Below the pieces are notes generated by a model, which saw only the letters and a list, made by a program, of their open reading frames with translations, was not told where the DNA came from and did no database searches. Both the position numbers and the translations under genes were made by a program. Below, piece after piece: positions 1 through 9,466 of a stretch of 9,570 nucleotides of DNA; the stretch's first letter is position 1, and each line of letters begins with the position of its first letter. Source of the DNA: Chloroflexota bacterium (GTDB lineage Bacteria; Chloroflexota; Dehalococcoidia; Dehalococcoidales; RBG-16-60-22); contig JACPQH010000041.1 in assembly GCA_016190585.1 (NCBI GenBank), forward strand, positions 1 through 9,570, written 5' to 3'.

Positions 1-2
1 CC

Positions 3-3719
<3,717 letters not shown>

Positions 3720-3752
3720 AAAATCTCTCGCTGGCGGGGGGGGTGAACGAGA

Positions 3753-3766
3753 GGGATTTGAATCCC
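3753..3766. repeat. 14-base palindrome just downstream of rpoC
   Basis: GGGATT and AATCCC are exact reverse complements around a TG centre. An outer pair, CTCTCG at 3725-3730 and CGAGAG at 3748-3753, brackets the G-run just upstream and abuts this palindrome. No U-run follows, so it is not a standard intrinsic terminator. It may be part of the same repeat unit as the hairpin at 3777-3799, or an rpoC mRNA 3'-end structure. Confidence 0.5.
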
Positions 3767-3776
3767 CTCATCCTCG

Positions 3777-3799
3777 CCTTCTCCCATCGAGGGAGAAGG
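3777..3799. repeat. 9-bp hairpin, REP-like
   Basis: CCTTCTCCC (3777-3785) and GGGAGAAGG (3791-3799) are perfect reverse complements around the loop ATCGA. The following bases (GACATGATTAAC) contain no T-run on the plus strand, so it is not a classic rho-independent terminator. The purine-rich stem and its position right after a highly expressed gene suit a dispersed palindromic repeat, or an mRNA 3'-end stabilising structure. Only one copy is in the window, so dispersal is an inference. Confidence 0.55.
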
Positions 3800-3935
3800 G
3801 ACATGATTAACACGTTTGGTAATTCTTCACAAGCGCTGAGCGCAGCGAAGCATCGCGAAGCGGCACCTCTCGCCGTTGTATCCCCCTCTACTGCAGGCGA
3901 CGGGAGAGATTGTGGAGAGGCTGTCCCAAAAACGC

Positions 3936-4010
3936 CTTTGCGAGACCATTCCGGCGGAGTCGGAAGGCGAAGCAATCCCGGAGATTGCCATGGGCTTCGC
4001 CCTCGCAAAG
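3936..4010. repeat. 75-base nested palindrome, probable dispersed intergenic repeat
   Basis: Three concentric inverted repeats are visible. The outer arms CTTTGCGAG (3936-3944) and CTCGCAAAG (4002-4010) match over 9 of 9. The middle arms GGCGAAGC (3966-3973) and GCTTCGCC (3994-4001) match over 8 of 8 and adjoin the outer right arm. The inner arms CAATC (3973-3977) and GATTG (3983-3987) enclose CCGGA. The core words GAAGCAATC, GAGATTGCC and CTTCGCCCTCGCAA resemble a palindromic repeat family I recall from many bacterial intergenic regions, including Dehalococcoidia. It encodes nothing recognisable and could fold as a long hairpin in RNA or act as a non-autonomous mobile repeat. Confidence 0.65.
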
Positions 4011-4101
4011 CCAGCTAGTCCGTTGTATTTAGCATGATATTGATGGGCCTCTCGTCTGGAATCCCCGGACCAGTTGGGCTTTAAGCTGTTTTTCAAGTTG
4101 C

Positions 4102-4107
4102 AGGAGG
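4102..4107 (+). promoter_or_regulatory. Ribosome binding site deciding the ruvB start (AGGAGG)
   Basis: A perfect AGGAGG is followed by six bases (CAAGCG) and then ATA at 4114-4116. Between the in-frame stop TAG at 4030-4032 and TTG 4265-style positions inside the conserved domain, no ATG, GTG or TTG occurs in the ruvB frame before 4267. The ideal spacing and the match of the downstream residues to the family N-terminus make this ATA the most likely initiation site. Confidence 0.8.
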
Positions 4108-4113
4108 CAAGCG

Positions 4114-5136
4114 ATAACCCGCATCATCTCAGGAAAATCAGACGCCGACGAAGCTCCTCTCGACCTGAGCCTGCGCCCGCGCAGCTTCGCTGACTTCGTC
4201 GGGCAGGACAGGGTCAAGGAAAACCTGAGCATCGCCATCGCGGCGGCGCGGGGTCGCGGCGAGCCGTTGGACCATATCATCCTTTACGGGCCGCCCGGCC
4301 TGGGGAAGACCACGCTGGCCCATATCATCGCCGCCGAGCTGGGCGTCACCCTCAAGGTGACCTCGGGCCCGGCCATCGAGCGTAGCGGCGACCTGGCGGC
4401 CATCCTGACAAACCTGCACGCCCAGGACATCCTGTTTATCGACGAGATCCCCCGACTGAACCGCACCATCGAAGAGACGCTTTACCCCGCCATGGAGGAC
4501 GCCGCTCTCGATATCATCATCGGCAAGGGACCGGGCGCCCGCTCCCTGCGGCTGAACCTGCCGCCCTTCACCCTCATCGGCGCCACCACCCGGTACGCCC
4601 TGCTCAGCGCGCCGCTCCGGGACCGCTTCGGGGCCATCTACCGGCTCGATTTCTACGACGCCGGCGCCATCGAGCAGATTCTAAGGCGTTCCGGGCGCAT
4701 CCTCAATGTCAGCTTTGAGGACGAAGGGCTGAAGGAGATCGCCCGGCGGGCGCGGGGGACGCCGCGCGTCGCTAACCGCCTGCTGAAGCGGGTGCGGGAC
4801 TACGCCCAGGTCATGGCTGACGGCGTCGCCAGCCAGCAGGTGGTCGCGGCGGCGCTGGCCAAGCTCGAAGTCGACGGCATCGGCCTTGACGAGATCGACC
4901 ACAAGCTGTTGCGGACCATTATCGAGAAGTTCAACGGGGGCCCGGTGGGCCTGGATACCATCGCCGCGTCTATCAGCGAGGAGGCGGACACTATTATGGA
5001 CGTCTACGAGCCTTACCTGCTCCAGCTCGGTTTCCTGGAGAGAACGCCGCGCGGGAGGGTCGCCACCAGCCTGGCCTACAGGCACCTCGGTATCCCGAAC
5101 AAAAAAGACCCGCCGCCGCAGCCGACGCTGCTGTAA
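4114..5136 (+). CDS. ruvB: Holliday junction branch migration ATPase RuvB, apparent ATA start
   Basis: RuvB is the hexameric AAA+ motor that, with RuvA, drives branch migration of Holliday junctions during recombinational repair. From the ATA at 4114 the product is 340 residues, normal for the family, and opens TRIISGKSD then [12 protein letters not shown] as in homologues. The first conventional start (TTG 4267) would remove 51 conserved residues. Visible motifs are Walker A GPPGLGKT (59-66), Walker B with Asp110-Glu111, sensor 1 GATTR (156-160), the PLRDRFG arginine-finger loop (Arg169, Arg171), sensor 2 Arg218 in [10 protein letters not shown], and the C-terminal winged helix with DVYEPYL and TPRGRVAT. 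One oddity is DEIP in place of the usual DEIH: Pro113, codon CCC, one base from CAC. queH follows after 54 bases and is probably cotranscribed. ruvA and ruvC are not in the window. Confidence 0.95.
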   Translation: MTRIISGKSDADEAPLDLSLRPRSFADFVGQDRVKENLSIAIAAARGRGEPLDHIILYGPPGLGKTTLAHIIAAELGVTLKVTSGPAIERSGDLAAILTNLHAQDILFIDEIPRLNRTIEETLYPAMEDAALDIIIGKGPGARSLRLNLPPFTLIGATTRYALLSAPLRDRFGAIYRLDFYDAGAIEQILRRSGRILNVSFEDEGLKEIARRARGTPRVANRLLKRVRDYAQVMADGVASQQVVAAALAKLEVDGIGLDEIDHKLLRTIIEKFNGGPVGLDTIAASISEEADTIMDVYEPYLLQLGFLERTPRGRVATSLAYRHLGIPNKKDPPPQPTLL

Positions 5137-5190
5137 GGCAACGTAAAAGGTCAAGGGGTTCCCCGGACGGCCTCGGAAAAATACGTAGAT

Positions 5191-5724
5191 ATGAAATCCG
5201 TCTTGCTGCACGTCTGCTGCGCCCACTGCGCCGCCTATGCCGTCAAGCACTGGCGGGCCGCCGGCTGCCAGGTGACCGCTCTCTGGTATAATCCCAACAT
5301 CCATCCCTACCTCGAGCATCAGCGCCGCCTTGACGCCATGAAGCTCCTGAGCCGGGAGCTGGACTTTCCGCTGCTTATCTCCGAAGGCTATGACATCGCC
5401 GAGTACTTCCGGCGGGTGGCCGGGAACGAGGCCGACCGCTGCCGCTACTGCTTCGGCCTGCGCCTGGAGAAGACGGCGGAGCGGGCGCGGCACGGCGGCT
5501 TTGACGCTTTTACCAGCACCCTCCTCATCAGCCCGCACCAGAAGCACGACCTGCTCCGGGAAACCGGCGACCGCATCGCCGGCGAGAACGCCATCGAGTT
5601 CTTGTATGCCGACCTGCGCAAGCGCTATTCGGACAGCCGGCGCATCACCAAGCCTCTTGACCTGTACCGGCAGCAGTATTGCGGCTGCCTCTTCAGCGAG
5701 TGGGAGCGCTACGCCGGAGAATGA
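5191..5724 (+). CDS. queH: Epoxyqueuosine reductase QueH (DUF208 family)
   Basis: QueH reduces epoxyqueuosine to queuosine at the wobble position (34) of tRNAs with GUN anticodons, the last step of queuosine synthesis. It is non-homologous to the cobalamin-dependent QueG. The 177-residue protein has the family's full cysteine pattern: the N-terminal HVCCAHC (Cys9, Cys10, Cys13), CRYC (Cys84, Cys87), and a C-terminal YCGC (Cys164, Cys166). The conserved WYNPNIHPYLEHQRR segment is at 32-46, and TSTLLISPHQKH at 108-119. These cysteines include the ligands of the family's iron-sulfur centre. ATG 5191 is the first in-frame start, since TAG lies at 5185-5187. The ribosome binding site is weak, with only GGA about 14 bases upstream, suggesting readthrough from ruvB. 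Linkage of ruv and queuosine genes is known elsewhere, as in ruvAB-queA neighbourhoods. Confidence 0.95.
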   Translation: MKSVLLHVCCAHCAAYAVKHWRAAGCQVTALWYNPNIHPYLEHQRRLDAMKLLSRELDFPLLISEGYDIAEYFRRVAGNEADRCRYCFGLRLEKTAERARHGGFDAFTSTLLISPHQKHDLLRETGDRIAGENAIEFLYADLRKRYSDSRRITKPLDLYRQQYCGCLFSEWERYAGE

Positions 5725-5747
5725 AAAAGGGAGCCCGCAGGCTCCCT
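5724..5747 (-). terminator. Intrinsic terminator between convergent genes
   Basis: GGGAGCC (5729-5735) and GGCTCCC (5740-5746) pair perfectly around the loop CGCA, extended by one A-T pair. Reading the minus strand, the stem is followed by five T residues (AAAAA at 5724-5728 on plus), a standard rho-independent layout for the minus-strand gene ending at 5774. On the plus strand the hairpin starts right after the queH stop but is followed by TCTCCG, so it would stop queH transcription less efficiently. Confidence 0.8.
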
Positions 5748-5773
5748 CTCCGATGCTGAATTTCCCGGAGCGG

Positions 5774-6703
5774 TTACCGGAACCTGGCCGGGTTCTGCTC
5801 CAGCGCGGCTTTCGGCAGCGCCGGGCGCGCCGGGAGAGCGGGCAGGATACTCTTGGGCGCCAGCTTTGCCAGCACCTCGGCGGGCCGCGCCGCCCACCAG
5901 TCTCTCGCCGCCTGTAACTCTTCCGGCGTCAGGCGCCCCCTGTCCAGGGCCTGCTCGATTATCTTCTGAAAAGCCTCGGACGACACCCCGAGCCCGATAC
6001 CCAGGCCCAGGATGCGGCCGGCGGCCTCGGGCCGCTGCGCCCACCACGTCCGGACGAGGTCGGCCTCAACACCGGTGACAAGCTGCCTCTCGACGGCTTT
6101 GTCCAGGTACTTGTCCAGGTTCTCCCGGAGCTGGCCTATCTTTTGCAGTCCGTTGCGGACTCCCCGCTCGATGCGCTCCCTGATTTGCTCTATCTTGCCC
6201 TTGACCGCCAGCAGCGTGTCGACCTCTGCCGGGCGGTCCTGCCACCACTGCTTTATCTCTTCGGCCTCTTCCGGGGTTACGCGCCCGGCCTTGACGGCGC
6301 CTTCCAGGAGCTTCGGGGTAACCGGGATTCGCTGGACGCGGGCGGCGCCGAGGAGCCGGTCGACCGCGGGGGGACGGGCCGCCCACCATTCCTTGATCTG
6401 GACGGCTTCCGCCGCCGTGATAATGTCTTTTTCCGCCGCGGCGTCAACGAGTCGCTCGAAACGCTCCTGCCGCAGCTCCCGGCCGGCCTGCCTCATGGCC
6501 GCCGTTAGTGACGCCTCGCTGATGCCGAGGATCGCCGCGACCCGCGCCAGGAAGGCCTTGCCCGGCGAGGCGTTGTCGCTGGCCGGCGCGGCGGAAGCGT
6601 CAACCTTCTCGTTCTCCCGCGCCATGACCGCCGCCGTCCCGCCCAGCGACAGCAGCAACAGGGCGACGACCAGGGAAATCACAACCTTCATCTTCCTCGA
6701 CAT
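5774..6703 (-). CDS. Exported protein with four WWxxRP repeats, unknown function
   Basis: I do not recognise a named family. The 309-residue product starts with Lys/Arg and a hydrophobic stretch (about 6-27), a likely Sec signal peptide or membrane anchor; there is no lipobox Cys. The mature part carries four helical repeats of about 35 residues at roughly 82-118, 131-165, 198-232 and 247-280. Each resembles a short helix, a turn with VTPEEA, then I-x2-WW-x2-RP and a leucine-rich end. The WW pairs are at 106-107, 153-154, 220-221 and 269-270, and the RP pairs at 110-111, 157-158, 224-225 and 273-274. Residues 51-80 resemble helical modules seen in other exported Chloroflexota hypotheticals, and 164-195 is a charged helix. 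The tail is Pro/Ala-rich. AGGAGG at 6711-6716 fixes the ATG. The gene lies 18 bases after the SIMPL lipoprotein gene and is probably cotranscribed. A terminator follows. Confidence 0.85.
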   Translation of the reverse strand: MSRKMKVVISLVVALLLLSLGGTAAVMARENEKVDASAAPASDNASPGKAFLARVAAILGISEASLTAAMRQAGRELRQERFERLVDAAAEKDIITAAEAVQIKEWWAARPPAVDRLLGAARVQRIPVTPKLLEGAVKAGRVTPEEAEEIKQWWQDRPAEVDTLLAVKGKIEQIRERIERGVRNGLQKIGQLRENLDKYLDKAVERQLVTGVEADLVRTWWAQRPEAAGRILGLGIGLGVSSEAFQKIIEQALDRGRLTPEELQAARDWWAARPAEVLAKLAPKSILPALPARPALPKAALEQNPARFR

Positions 6704-6721
6704 GTGCCCGCCTCCTGGTGA

Positions 6722-7495
6722 CTACTCTATGCCGTAGACTAACTGGACGCTGACGATCACTTTCATCTCGCCGGCGCTGATGGACGTTTCGATAGCGGGC
6801 ATCGGCGCGGGCATGGCGCCTTCCGCCATCCGGTAGACCGGCACCGGGGGCGGCATCTGGGAGCTCTCCGAGATATAGGTCGGCGCTCCCAGCGTCACCC
6901 CGCCGAGCTCGGCCAGTTGCTCGGCCTTGGCCTTGCCGTTGGCCATGGCTTTAACCCTGGCTTCGGCGTAGTAAGCGGTCGGGTCATCGATAGAGAAGCT
7001 GATGCCGTCGATGCGGGTAAGGTCGCCGCCGGCCGTGGCGACGGCGTCAATGGTGGCGCCCACGGCGTCGATATTCCTGATTTTCGCGCTGACCACGTTG
7101 TTGACCTGGTAGCCGATGACTACTTCCTGGTTGGTGTCCCGGTCATAGCGGGTTACGCGCTGGATATTGAAATACTGCGTCTGGATGTCTTTCTCGGCGA
7201 CGCCTTTGGCGGCCAGGGCCTGCATCACGGCGTCCATGGCCTGGGCGGCTTTCGCCTGGGCTTCGGCCACGGTCGCCTCCTGGGACTGGATGCCTAGCCG
7301 GAGAATGGCGATATCCGGGGCGGCCAGCACCTCGCCGGTGCCGTTCACCCAGATGCCCTGCTGCTGGGCGCTGTTAAGGCTCACGCCGATGGTCGCCGGG
7401 GTGGCCCCCAGCGCCTGTCCCGGGGCGCAGCCCGCGAGGAGCCCGACACCCAGTAGGGCCAGGGCGGCAAGCAGGATTATTACCAGCTTTTTCAT
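6722..7495 (-). CDS. SIMPL-domain (DUF541) lipoprotein
   Basis: A 257-residue envelope protein of the SIMPL/DUF541 family, whose members are periplasmic or surface proteins of poorly defined function, related by name to BP26 and YggE. The N-terminus has a Lys-Lys pair, a hydrophobic segment and the lipobox LLAGC, giving lipidated Cys23. The domain opens at about 47 with IWVNGTGEVLAAPD, a family hallmark. It continues through YFNIQRVTRYD, GYQVNN (about 128-133), a DGISFSIDD segment and the A-x-A-x2-KA-x2-LAELGGVTLG helix. The end (ISAGEMKVIVSVQLVYGI) is the final family strand. A Pro/Met-rich loop (about 214-232) lies before that strand. A GAGGTGG ribosome binding site covers 7503-7509. It is the first gene of a probable pair with the WWxxRP gene. 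Its oxidative or envelope stress role is suggested only by family precedent. Confidence 0.93.
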   Translation of the reverse strand: MKKLVIILLAALALLGVGLLAGCAPGQALGATPATIGVSLNSAQQQGIWVNGTGEVLAAPDIAILRLGIQSQEATVAEAQAKAAQAMDAVMQALAAKGVAEKDIQTQYFNIQRVTRYDRDTNQEVVIGYQVNNVVSAKIRNIDAVGATIDAVATAGGDLTRIDGISFSIDDPTAYYAEARVKAMANGKAKAEQLAELGGVTLGAPTYISESSQMPPPVPVYRMAEGAMPAPMPAIETSISAGEMKVIVSVQLVYGIE

Positions 7496-7526
7496 CTTGA
7501 ACCACCTCTTTTGATGTTATTTCCGA

Positions 7527-7532
7527 ATATTA
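7527..7532 (-). promoter_or_regulatory. Possible -10 element for the SIMPL lipoprotein gene
   Basis: Reading the minus strand, TAATAT lies about 32 bases before the ATG and about 18 bases before the ribosome binding site, giving a leader of roughly 25 bases. No good TTGACA-like box is found 16-18 bases further upstream, so the promoter may be weak or use another sigma factor. The rest of the 181-base gap (7496-7676) is GC-rich and shows no gene or convincing terminator. Confidence 0.35.
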
Positions 7533-7676
7533 CAACGAACGAGCGTGGAAAAGGTTAGGCCGGCCGCGGCGCGTCCGGCGCAAATCCGCATAATCAGGGC
7601 AGCTAACTGTGCTCGGGGGTGCGGCGGAGGATGCGACCGGGCTCGGGGTCTTACGCGAGGGCAGCCTGTGCCGGGG

Positions 7677-8711
7677 CTAGTCTTTCAGGTGCTTGAGGGC
7701 TTCGCGGTAACCGTCATCCGCGGCGGCGATGGCTTTCAGCAGGGCGGCCCGCATGGCGGGCGGCGAGTTCTGCAGCAGCTCGCGGAGGGTTTCCGGGTTC
7801 TCCCGGGCGTGGCGCAGCAGGTTTATCTTGAGTTTGGCCAGCTTCTCTTTGTCCGTACCGTTCCGGGCGATCTTGCTGTCGCTGGCAAGCTCAGCCGGCC
7901 CGTTTTGGATTTTTGCCTCCGCGGACCTGTCCCCCGGCTCGCCTTCTCCCGGTTGCACCGCGGCGGCGCGGGGCGCTCCGGGCGTGATCGCCGGGGGAGC
8001 CTGGGTTATTGGCGCCGGGACCGCCGCGATTACGGGCGGCGGTATGGTTATCCTCGGCGCCGGGGCCTGAGTCGGGGCCGGGACCGCGGTCGGGGCCGGC
8101 GCGGGGGCGGGGACCATCAAGACGCCGGCTTCAGCCGGCTCCGGGGCTTCTTCGGCAACCGTCATGGCCACGTTCATCAGGCTGGCGCGGAGCAAGCCGG
8201 CCACCATTTCCACTTCCTGCCGCTTGCCCTGGTCGGCCATCACGGCAATCTCCTTGATGCGCTTGTCGGCGAGCTCGGCATATAGCTCCGCTTTCTTTAT
8301 CTTGGAGGTGGTGAATGTCACCCGGACGTTTTCCGCGGCCAGCTTCACCTGGTAAAGCGGCTGGTCGGGCAGGCTGTTCCGGGCCGCGGCCACGGTAGAG
8401 CTGCCGATAACCAGGAACAGGACGAGGCACGCCACCAGGGCGGTGGCCCAGCGCGGCTGCCAGCCGAATGACCACCCGGTTTTCGCCGGCCTGACCTCGG
8501 CCAGGGCCCTCTGGAAATCCCGCCGCGCGCGCGTCCGGAACTCCGCTGACGGGCTGACGCTGGCGGCGCACCTGGCCATGAGGGAGGTCCTCAGCAGGGG
8601 TTCGAGCTCATCGGCGTGGTCCGGGTAGCGGCTCAGGCACTGCTCCAGGCCGTCGCCCTTGAGCAGCCGTTCAAGGCAGTCGTTTAAAATATCGTTAAAT
8701 TCGTGCTTCAT
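7677..8711 (-). CDS. Single-pass membrane protein with DUF5667-like domain, putative ECF sigma regulator
   Basis: From the ATG at 8711 the product is 344 residues. An upstream ATG at 8729 has no ribosome binding site and would add six residues. The N-terminal cytoplasmic part (1-88) contains LNDCLERLLKGDGLEQCLSR-like and YPDHADELEPLL motifs that I recall from ECF-partner proteins of Chloroflexota. One transmembrane helix lies at about 89-110. Next comes SLPDQPLYQVKLAAENVR and a helical region (about 113-185) matching DUF5667 as I know it. A low-complexity Pro/Ala linker (about 200-254) and a C-terminal helical, charged segment (about 279-344) follow. The start overlaps the end of the sigma gene by 17 bases, so translation is probably coupled. 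Context suggests an anti-sigma or sensor role across the membrane, but no zinc-binding anti-sigma motif is visible. Confidence 0.85.
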   Translation of the reverse strand: MKHEFNDILNDCLERLLKGDGLEQCLSRYPDHADELEPLLRTSLMARCAASVSPSAEFRTRARRDFQRALAEVRPAKTGWSFGWQPRWATALVACLVLFLVIGSSTVAAARNSLPDQPLYQVKLAAENVRVTFTTSKIKKAELYAELADKRIKEIAVMADQGKRQEVEMVAGLLRASLMNVAMTVAEEAPEPAEAGVLMVPAPAPAPTAVPAPTQAPAPRITIPPPVIAAVPAPITQAPPAITPGAPRAAAVQPGEGEPGDRSAEAKIQNGPAELASDSKIARNGTDKEKLAKLKINLLRHARENPETLRELLQNSPPAMRAALLKAIAAADDGYREALKHLKD

Positions 8712-9252
8712 GGCATTCCGCGGTAACATTCAATATTTTACGGAGCGAGACAACGGCGCTGTGCTGCAGGGCCTTGACGGCGCCCTCGCTCTTACCCATC
8801 ATCCTGGCTATCTCGGCGATGGAGAGGTCGGCGGAGAACCGCAGTGATATGACCTCCTGCTGGGACGGGGTCAGGTGCCGGGCGGCCGCCGCGAGCTCCT
8901 CGATGCTCAGGTTCATTTCCGCCGTCTTTACCGGGTCGTCCGTCTTGCTGACGATCGTATCCTTCAAAGGCAGCGTGCCCTTCTTGGTTTTTTGTCTCAG
9001 GTAGTCCACTATCATGTTATGCGCTATCCGGAAAAGCCATGCGGAGAACGGCGTGCCCTTGTAGCTAAACGAGGAAACCGATTTAAGGGCCTTGACAAAG
9101 ACCTGCTGCGTGATATCCTCCGCCTCCGTTCTCTCGCCAATTTTCATGACGATATACCGGTAAATCCGGTCAAAGTTCTCCTCATATATTTGAGTCAAAG
9201 CCTCATGGTCCCGCTGCTGGGCCCGCTTTATGAGGCCGGCCTCATCCTGCAC
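8695..9252 (-). CDS. RNA polymerase sigma factor, ECF / sigma-70 family
   Basis: A 185-residue ECF-type sigma factor that would direct RNA polymerase to a small regulon. The sigma-2 region spans about 24-92: YRYIVMKIGERTEAEDITQQ is the core-binding and -10 recognition helix set, followed by FSAWLFRIAHNMIVDYLR. The sigma-4 region is about 125-175, with LTPSQQEVISLRF, then the helix-turn-helix SIAEIARMMGKSEGAVKALQ. There is no sigma-1.1 or sigma-3 domain, as expected. The start is GTG (9250-9252), with a GGGAG ribosome binding site seven bases upstream (plus-strand 9260-9264). The downstream membrane-protein gene overlaps the 3' end, a typical sigma/regulator pair. The regulon is unknown; the nearby envelope genes are candidates. 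Confidence 0.95.
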   Translation of the reverse strand: MQDEAGLIKRAQQRDHEALTQIYEENFDRIYRYIVMKIGERTEAEDITQQVFVKALKSVSSFSYKGTPFSAWLFRIAHNMIVDYLRQKTKKGTLPLKDTIVSKTDDPVKTAEMNLSIEELAAAARHLTPSQQEVISLRFSADLSIAEIARMMGKSEGAVKALQHSAVVSLRKILNVTAECHEARI

Positions 9253-9324
9253 CTGACAACTCCCGTTACCGACTAAACTCGGGGTAAACCCATGTCAGCC
9301 GGCATGGCGTTACCCTGTGCATAT

Positions 9325-9330
9325 AGTATA
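9325..9330 (-). promoter_or_regulatory. Possible -10 element for the sigma factor operon
   Basis: On the minus strand TATACT lies about 73 bases before the GTG start, in an AT-rich patch (TTATACTATATG). No TTGACA-like or typical ECF GGAAC-like -35 box is evident at the right distance; the 17-base spacing gives TATCTT. It remains a weak call. Confidence 0.3.
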
Positions 9331-9407
9331 ACGAATGATGCCGGGAAAAGATAGCTTCGGACGCCTGGCCGGAGCGTGGCGGGTGGTCCGCGCGCTGCCG
9401 GGGATTT

Positions 9408-9437
9408 TTGTCGTTCCCGGCGGGTGTATGCTACAAT
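9408..9437 (+). promoter_or_regulatory. Extended -10 promoter for the divergent plus-strand gene
   Basis: TTGTCG (9408-9413), an 18-base spacer, and TACAAT (9432-9437) preceded by TGC (9429-9431), an extended -10 element. Transcription would start near 9444. A GAGGTGG ribosome binding site follows at 9456-9462, before a GTG at 9467. The promoter fires away from the sigma operon, so the 9253-9466 gap is a divergent promoter region. Confidence 0.6.
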
Positions 9438-9466
9438 TAACCCGATTTTTATCCCGAGGTGGATGT

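Larger units (their letters stand above)
3720..4113. other. Intergenic region between rpoC and ruvB, rich in inverted repeats
   Basis: A 394-base gap without a believable gene; the short open frames here lack family features and a ribosome binding site. It holds an eight-G run (3736-3743), a 14-base palindrome (3753-3766), a 9-bp hairpin (3777-3799), a nested palindrome (3936-4010) and a small 6-bp hairpin (4054-4059 with 4065-4070, one G-U pair). Bases 3830-3925 are less ordered but contain fragments such as GCGAAGC and CTCTC/GAGAG that echo the flanking palindromes. I could not identify a convincing ruvB promoter or rpoC terminator. Confidence 0.8.

Noticed and set aside
3736..3743. Eight-G run as a phase-variation tract
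   Set aside because: It lies outside any credible coding region and is not placed between promoter elements, so slippage would have no evident effect.
3751..3768. Sequence resembling a tRNA T-arm (AGGGATTTGAATCCCCT), a possible tRNA remnant or integration site
   Set aside because: The loop fits only loosely, one stem pair fails, and no acceptor, anticodon or D arm can be found around it. A simple palindrome explains it.
3743..4018. 91-codon plus-strand open frame in the rpoC-ruvB gap
   Set aside because: No ribosome binding site or family resemblance, and it runs through the palindromic elements, so it is most likely chance.
4267..5136. ruvB starting at TTG 4267
   Set aside because: It would delete 51 residues that match the conserved RuvB N-terminus, and it has no ribosome binding site at suitable distance.
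7545..8285. 246-codon plus-strand open frame opposite the DUF5667-like gene
   Set aside because: Gly/Arg-rich composition typical of an antisense shadow; the minus strand carries a transmembrane helix, recognised motifs and coupling to the sigma gene.
8875..9276. 133-codon plus-strand open frame opposite the sigma factor
   Set aside because: The minus strand encodes clear sigma-2 and sigma-4 regions; the plus frame has no recognised features.
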